64,000 nucleotides of DNA from assembly GCF_001653715.1 (NCBI RefSeq), contig NZ_LWHQ01000020.1:1-64000 (forward strand), written 5' to 3'. Below, piece by piece: positions 59,190 to 64,000 of the stretch; within the stretch, counting starts at the first letter, position 1; every line of letters starts with the position of its first letter. A program made the translations under genes and the position numbers. Below the pieces are notes generated by a model. The model made no database searches. It saw nothing but the letters and a program-made list of their open reading frames with translations, and had not been told where the DNA came from. The DNA comes from Methylobacterium platani (lineage in GTDB: Bacteria > Pseudomonadota > Alphaproteobacteria > Rhizobiales > Beijerinckiaceae).

Positions 59190-60043
59190 GAGCCGGTCCG
59201 TCCCGCTCCCCCGCAGGGGACCGGGCCGGTCTGCGCGTCGTGACGCGATTCGCCGGAGGCCGCCTTCAGAACTCGCGTCAGCCTCCGATCCGTGATCGCC
59301 GGCAGCCCGAGACCCGTACGAGCGATTGTCGCAATCGGTAAAATTAGGCCATCAAGGACATTCAGCACTCCCGCCTCGTGCTGACGTACCTGTTTGACCG
59401 GCTTTTCTATCGTTGAAATCTTGATGGTCAGGGATACCTTACGGTCTCGCTTCATCCTGAGGTGTCGGTCGGTCGAACATCGGCCAACCTTGAAGACGGT
59501 ATCCATTAGCCTCCGCGATCCCTGGAGCCCTCCATCGAGGCCTCCGCTCCGCTGCGGTACCTCAGGATCAGGGTGAGGGTTGGGTATGCCTTGCCGTTTG
59601 CGGCTTCATGAGAGACGAGTCCGCTGAAACAGGCGCTTGGCACGCCCGAATGGGCGTCGGCGCTGATGCGTCGAACGCCTTCGCGTCGACGTGGCGATGC
59701 GAAAGCGCGCGAGTATGAGGCGCCAAATGATCAGAGATTGACTGACAACGTGAATGGTATAAATTGTAAGATATCTTGATTATACCTAGATACTACGACA
59801 CAATGATCTGCATCAGTCGAATCCGGGGCTCGACCAGCAGTCGGACGGGACGTCCGGCGACCCGGGACCAGCGACGGGGACGATCGACACTGGAGCGCTG
59901 GATTCCCCAGGGAAGAAAACCAATCGCGCACGATCGACGTCTGTCTTATATAAGATTTAATTCCTATTTTGAAAAAAATTTCGACATTTTCATGAAATAT
60001 TTTGTAATCTGACGCAGCGTCCGTCCCATACCAATCTCAGGTC
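59190..60043. other. Gene-free stretch before chemoreceptor
   Basis: 854 bases with no gene I can support. From the left: a probable terminator (CCGGTCC/GGACCGG, 59194-59226), a degenerate palindromic repeat (59452-59580), then AT-rich DNA (59740-59815 and 59935-60015) likely containing the chemoreceptor promoter. Short open frames occur but show no coding signs. Confidence 0.65.
59452..59580. repeat. Interspersed palindromic repeat (degenerate)
   Basis: ATCCTGAGG (59454-59462) and CCTCAGGAT (59560-59568) are inverse copies, enclosing GATCCCTGGAGCCCTCCATC (59518-59537) and GAGGCCTCCGCTCCGCTGCG. This pattern is like a widespread intergenic palindrome I recall from Rhizobiales genomes, whose canonical form has CCTCATCCTGAGG at its ends. 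Confidence 0.55.
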
Positions 60044-62053
60044 ATGGAACGCTCGATGAGAATCCAAATGCGGGCGCGCCTGTATGGCGGTTTCACGCTC
60101 CTGGCGATCCTCGCCGCCGTGATGGGCGGGCTCTCCTATCGGCAGCTCGACGGCCTCGACGACACGTACCGGGCCAAAGGACGGATCGAGCAGGCGGCGC
60201 GCGAGCTGTTCACGCTGAACGGCCGGATCGACCGCTTCAGGACCCAGGCCACCGAGTACAGGACGATGCAGACGCCGGAGGCGGAATCCGGGATGCGGTC
60301 GAGCTTGGGCGACATGACCCCGCTCGCCGACGGCCTCGCCCAGCGGGCGATGACCGAGGAGCGGCGCGCGCTCTACCTCGACCTCGGCCGGCAGGCGCGC
60401 GCGCTCGCCGCCGAGATCCCGCGGGTGGTCGCGCTCGGCACGCAGATCCGCGACAACAAGGCCGGCGTCTACACCTCGGGCGACGACCTGACGAAGGCCT
60501 CGGGCATTCTCGTCGCCCAGCTCCGGGCGGGAGCCGACGAGGCGATGCTGGCGCAGGCGGTGGAGATCGAGCGCACCCTGCTGCTGTTCCGCGTCATGAA
60601 CTGGCGCTTCCTGGCGACCACCGATCCGAAGACCCGGGCGCTCTCGGCCGGACAGTTCACCAGCGCCGAGGCGACGATCGCGAAGCTGAAGGGGCTCACG
60701 CTGACGCCGGCACAGCGCCGGGATCTCGGCACGGTCGAGGAGGCCCTGCAGCGCCTCAACCGGCACATCACGGCGGCGGCCGCGGCGATGCTGGAGAGCG
60801 AGGCGCTGTTCCGCGAGAGCATCAAGCCCAAGGCGGAGGCCTTCGCGGCCGCCGGCACGGCGATGCGCAAGACGCTGGTGGAGGTCGTCAGCGAGATCGA
60901 CGCCCGCAGCACCGCCACGATGGCGACGGCCAAGCGGGTGCAGCTCGCGCTCCTCGCCCTCATCCTCGGTCTCAGCGCCGCCCTGGCCGTCCTGATCGGC
61001 CGCAGCATCACCCGGCCGGTCGCCGGCATGACCCGGGCGATGAGCCGCCTCGCCGCCGGCGAGACCGCGACCGCGATCCCCTCGCAGGACGCCACCGACG
61101 AAATGGGCGAGATGGCCCGCGCCGTGGAGATCTTTCGCCGCAACGCCGTGGAGCGCCTCGCCCTCGAGGCCGACCGCGAGGCGCAGGCCTCCGCCCGCCA
61201 GCGTCGCGCCGACCGGGTCGACGCGCTCATCACCGCCTTCCAGCAGCGGGTCGCCGGCTCGCTGGCGATCGTCACCTCCGCCGCCTCGGAGCTCGACGCC
61301 ACCGCCCGCTCGATGACCCAGGTCGCAGACGGCACCAACGCCCAGGCGGTCGCCTCCAGCACCGCCGCCGAGGAGACCTCGGCCAACGTCCAGACCGTCG
61401 CGGCAGCGGCGGAGGAGATGGTGGCCTCGCTGGGCGAGATCGAGCGGCAGGTGATCCATTCGCGCGAGGTCGCCGGCCACGCCGCGCACGAGGCCGAGGC
61501 CACCAACGCCGCCATGGCGAGCTTGAGCACAGCGGCGAGCCAGATCGGCGCCGCCGTCACCACGATCTCGGCCATCGCCAGCCAGACCAACCTGCTCGCC
61601 TTGAACGCCACCATCGAGGCGGCGCGGGCCGGCGAGGCGGGGCGCGGCTTCGCGGTCGTCGCCGCCGAGGTCAAGGAACTCGCCGGCCAGACGGCGCGGG
61701 CAACCGAGGAGATCAGCGGGCAGATCGGCGCGATCCAGGCCGCCACCGCCCAGGCGAGCACCACCATCCGGCAGATCGGCGGCACCATCGCCACGCTGAA
61801 CGAGATCAGCGGCGCCATCGCGGCGACGGTGGTCGAGCAGAATGCCGCGACGGCGGAAATCTCCCGGAACGCGAACCAGGCGGCGCGCGGCACCCAGGAC
61901 GTCTCGCTGAGCGTCGCCCGGGTCCTGAGCCTGGCCGACGAGACCGGCGGCGCGGCGTCCCAGGTGCTCACCGCCGCCGCCGAGCTGGCGACGCAGTCCC
62001 TGGCCGTCAAGCAGGAGGTCGACGGCTTCCTCGGCGACATACGGGCGGCGTGA
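60044..62053 (+). CDS. Methyl-accepting chemotaxis protein
   Basis: A 669-aa transmembrane chemoreceptor. First transmembrane segment 13-30, an all-helical periplasmic part of about 270 residues, second segment about 306-324, HAMP ([21 protein letters not shown]), then a signalling domain with [30 protein letters not shown] (about 506-535, key hairpin E, Q and N). The size and helicity of the sensor suggest a helical-bimodular or 4HB type, not Cache. ATG 60044; ATG 60056 also possible. Ligand unknown. No che genes nearby. Confidence 0.93.
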   Translation: MERSMRIQMRARLYGGFTLLAILAAVMGGLSYRQLDGLDDTYRAKGRIEQAARELFTLNGRIDRFRTQATEYRTMQTPEAESGMRSSLGDMTPLADGLAQRAMTEERRALYLDLGRQARALAAEIPRVVALGTQIRDNKAGVYTSGDDLTKASGILVAQLRAGADEAMLAQAVEIERTLLLFRVMNWRFLATTDPKTRALSAGQFTSAEATIAKLKGLTLTPAQRRDLGTVEEALQRLNRHITAAAAAMLESEALFRESIKPKAEAFAAAGTAMRKTLVEVVSEIDARSTATMATAKRVQLALLALILGLSAALAVLIGRSITRPVAGMTRAMSRLAAGETATAIPSQDATDEMGEMARAVEIFRRNAVERLALEADREAQASARQRRADRVDALITAFQQRVAGSLAIVTSAASELDATARSMTQVADGTNAQAVASSTAAEETSANVQTVAAAAEEMVASLGEIERQVIHSREVAGHAAHEAEATNAAMASLSTAASQIGAAVTTISAIASQTNLLALNATIEAARAGEAGRGFAVVAAEVKELAGQTARATEEISGQIGAIQAATAQASTTIRQIGGTIATLNEISGAIAATVVEQNAATAEISRNANQAARGTQDVSLSVARVLSLADETGGAASQVLTAAAELATQSLAVKQEVDGFLGDIRAA

Positions 62054-62179
62054 GCGGGACCGGGCCAGGAGCGGCGCCCGATCGCGCTGCGCTCGGACGC
62101 TGCTCGAGGCCTTCGATGGTGCCGCATGGTCTTCGACGGGCGGGTGTCCGCTTCGCCGGACGATGCTCTCGCGGGCGGC

Positions 62180-62599
62180 TCACCGCGCGTAGGAGAACGT
62201 CCGGCAGAGGCCCGGACCGGATTCGGCGGACGGGCGGGCCTCGCCGCCGAAGACCGCGAGGGTCAGCCTGCGGCCGTCGTCGCGCCGATAGGCGACGATC
62301 CAGCGGACCGGCACGCCGCATAGGGTGTTGCCGTGCAGGAGCACTGGATCGGCCGGCTTCGTCACCGCGAGGATGCGGGCCGGCGCCGGGCCCGCCACGG
62401 TGCCGAAATCCGCGACGTCGGCGGCGACGGCGAGCGGCAAGGTCCGGCCCGCCGCGACGAGCCGCGCGGGCGACAGCGCGATGTCGCCCGTGATCGCCAT
62501 GGCGGTCTTGCTCAGGGCCGACCAATGTTCGACTTCAGGTGCCGCACGGGAAGGGACGGCCGCGAGCATCGCGGCGGCGACCAGACCGGTCCGGATCAT
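62180..62599 (-). CDS. Small exported protein of unknown function
   Basis: A 139-aa protein with signal peptide (MIRTGLVAAAMLAAVPSRAA, cleavage near 20). The rest contains WSALSKTAMAITGDIALSPARL, one Cys pair (C95 in NTLCGV, C133 in GLCRTF) and ends FSYAR. ATG 62599 with GGGAGG five bases upstream. No family recognised; the Cys pair may form a disulfide. It is 126 bases from the chemoreceptor, convergent. Confidence 0.7.
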   Translation of the reverse strand: MIRTGLVAAAMLAAVPSRAAPEVEHWSALSKTAMAITGDIALSPARLVAAGRTLPLAVAADVADFGTVAGPAPARILAVTKPADPVLLHGNTLCGVPVRWIVAYRRDDGRRLTLAVFGGEARPSAESGPGLCRTFSYAR

Positions 62600-62754
62600 G
62601 CCAACCTCCCGACGAAACCCGCACCCCGCGCGGCGCATCCGCCACGGGACGGGGATCGCCCGCGCGCCGATCCCGCATATTGCCGCGAGCGGCAGCTTCG
62701 TACCATCTCGCGACGGCTCCGGGTCCGGGCTGCCCGCCGCCGGATCCGGCGGCC

Positions 62755-63534
62755 TCACGCCTCCGTCCCGTTCAACGGGTTGCCCGGGTCCCAGGCGTAG
62801 GACAGGGTCTCGAAGCGGAGCGAACGGGCATCCACCATGAGCAGGCGGCCGACCAGGGGCTCGCCGAAGCCGGTCACGGCCCGGATCACCTCCAGCGCCA
62901 TCAGCGAGCCCATCAGGCCGGCAAGCGCGCCCAGCACCCCGGCCTCGGCGCAGGTCGGGACCGAGCCGGCCGGCGGCGGGCTCGGGAACAGGCAGCGATA
63001 GGTCGGGTTCGGCCGGCCGTCCGCCCCGGTCTCGTGGGCGCGGATGGTGGTGAGCGAACCGTCGAACTGGCCGAGCGCCGCCGTCACCAGGGGCCGGCGG
63101 GCGCGGTAGCAGGCATCCGAGACGGCGTAGCGGGTGGAAAAATTGTCCGACCCGTCGGCGACGAGGTCGTAGGCCGCGATCAACGCCTCGGCATTCCCGG
63201 GGTCGAGGCGGGCGGCGTGGGTCTCGACCCGGACATGGGGGTTGAGGCGGGCCACCGCTTGCGCCGCGCTCTCGACCTTCGGCCGGCCGATATCGGGCGT
63301 GCCGTGGATCACCTGGCGCTGCAGGTTCGAGAGCGAGACGGTGTCGTCGTCGACGATGCCGATCGTCCCGAGACCGGCCGCCGCCAGGTACTGGATCAGC
63401 GGCGCGCCGAGGCCACCGGCGCCGACCACAAGCACTCGCGCGCCCTTGAGCCGGACCTGGCCGGGGCCGCCGACCTCCCGCAGCACGATGTGGCGGGCGT
63501 AGCGTTCGATCTCGTCGGGGCTGAGCGCAGTCAT
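62755..63534 (-). CDS. moeB: MoeB/HesA/ThiF-family adenylyltransferase
   Basis: A 259-aa E1-like enzyme that adenylates the C-terminal Gly of a MoaD- or ThiS-like carrier. [17 protein letters not shown] (9-25), ATP loop [10 protein letters not shown] (about 35-44), NLQRQVIH with the arginine finger, and [12 protein letters not shown]. The catalytic-loop Cys is TCAEAGV. But the zinc-binding CxxC pairs of MoeB are missing: only YRC remains of the first and none of the second is seen. ATG 63534. Divergent from dapE. Which pathway it serves is open. Confidence 0.88.
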   Translation of the reverse strand: MTALSPDEIERYARHIVLREVGGPGQVRLKGARVLVVGAGGLGAPLIQYLAAAGLGTIGIVDDDTVSLSNLQRQVIHGTPDIGRPKVESAAQAVARLNPHVRVETHAARLDPGNAEALIAAYDLVADGSDNFSTRYAVSDACYRARRPLVTAALGQFDGSLTTIRAHETGADGRPNPTYRCLFPSPPPAGSVPTCAEAGVLGALAGLMGSLMALEVIRAVTGFGEPLVGRLLMVDARSLRFETLSYAWDPGNPLNGTEA

Positions 63535-63653
63535 GCAGGACAGGTAAGCGAGACGCCCGTCGCGGGGAAGGCCCCCGGCCCGGGCGGTTCCCAATCCCGG
63601 CATTCGGCGCTACCGCTCCGGCGAGAGACCTCCAGCCCCGCGGACCCGACCCC

Positions 63654-64000
63654 GTGACCGACGCCGCTTTCCCGCCCGCCCGTTCCCCGCTGACCCTGGC
63701 CCAGGGCCTGATCCGCTGCCCGTCCGTGACGCCGAGCGAGGGCGGGGCGCTCGCCTACCTCGCGGGAATCCTCGGCCGAGCCGGCTTCGCGGTCGAGCGG
63801 CCGGTCTTCTCGGAGGCGGGCACGCCGGACGTCGAGAACCTCTACGCCCGCATCGGCACGGGCCCGTGCCTGCTGTTTGCCGGCCACACCGACGTGGTGC
63901 CGCCGGGCGACGCGGCGGCCTGGCGCCACGACCCGTTCGGCGGCACGGTCGAGGGGAGTGAGCTGTTCGGCCGCGGCGCCGTCGACATGAAGGGCGGCAT
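63654..64000 (+). CDS. dapE: Succinyl-diaminopimelate desuccinylase, 5' part
   Basis: First 115 codons of an M20 metallopeptidase in lysine and peptidoglycan diaminopimelate synthesis. [19 protein letters not shown] (about 15-33), [14 protein letters not shown] (the first metal His and the Asp) and [10 protein letters not shown] (the zinc-bridging Asp) are seen. GTG 63654 is the likely start. The gene runs off the window's right edge. Confidence 0.92.
   Translation, partial: MTDAAFPPARSPLTLAQGLIRCPSVTPSEGGALAYLAGILGRAGFAVERPVFSEAGTPDVENLYARIGTGPCLLFAGHTDVVPPGDAAAWRHDPFGGTVEGSELFGRGAVDMKGG

Overview
The window is GC-rich (clearly above 65% by eye), densely coded chromosomal DNA of an alphaproteobacterium of the order Hyphomicrobiales (Rhizobiales), most likely Methylobacterium or a close relative. 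The pointers are a 5S rRNA-tRNA-fMet end of an rRNA operon, the ChvG/ChvI two-component system next to a short HprK, an EIIA-Man-like protein, an HPr and ATP-type PEP carboxykinase, the rlmH-envC-ctpA-yibQ-rppH block, an Hsp20-DUF1150 pair, a DUF1186/SEC-C protein, and GTG/ATT starts in a high-GC setting. This assignment is inferred from gene content; no database was searched.

Layout. 1-310: tail of an rRNA operon (5S, initiator tRNA, terminator). 0.3-7 kb: AlaX-type editing protein, a lone receiver protein, a three-gene ABC importer of the nitrate/sulfonate/taurine class, a Ppx/GppA phosphatase, RlmE and a small unknown. 7-8.3 kb: an isolated RDD membrane protein flanked by degenerate repeat sequences. 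8.3-15.7 kb: recQ, a vapBC pair, recF, an AT-rich patch with one orphan gene, dnaN and dnaA. 16-18 kb: nucleotidyltransferase-like protein, queD and queE. 18-23 kb: D,D-carboxypeptidase with a histone-like tail, an unknown, a CobW GTPase with a His-rich loop and a GNAT-like protein. 22.8-30 kb: HPr, EIIA, HprK, ChvG, ChvI, a PNPOx-like protein and pckA, a regulatory and central-carbon block. 30-36 kb: FAD oxidoreductase, RHH-like regulator with a palindromic upstream site, lepA, a TadG-like protein and a lipoprotein. 36-44 kb: proA-nadD-rsfS-rlmH-envC-ctpA-yibQ-like-rppH. 44-48 kb: DUF2939 protein, hsp20 with a sigma-32-like promoter, DUF1150, a hydrolase and a glycosyltransferase. 48-58 kb: infC (ATT start), an opposite-strand glucosidase/glycosyltransferase pair, then rpmI-rplT and pheS-[unknown + HEPN-like]-pheT. 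58-64 kb: DUF1186/SEC-C protein, an 850-base gene-free stretch with an interspersed palindromic repeat, a chemoreceptor, a small exported protein, a MoeB/HesA-like enzyme and the start of dapE.

How the genes work together. Most of the window is housekeeping: replication and recombination (dnaA, dnaN, recF, recQ), translation (infC, lepA, rpmI, rplT, pheST, rlmE, rlmH, rsfS), envelope division and remodelling (envC, ctpA, dac) and stress (hsp20). Accessory genes are inserted singly or in pairs among these. The most interesting are the translationally coupled acidic protein plus HEPN/UPF0332-like protein lodged inside the pheST operon, the vapBC pair between recQ and recF, and the AT-rich patch between recF and dnaN. 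No prophage, complete insertion sequence or CRISPR array was seen.
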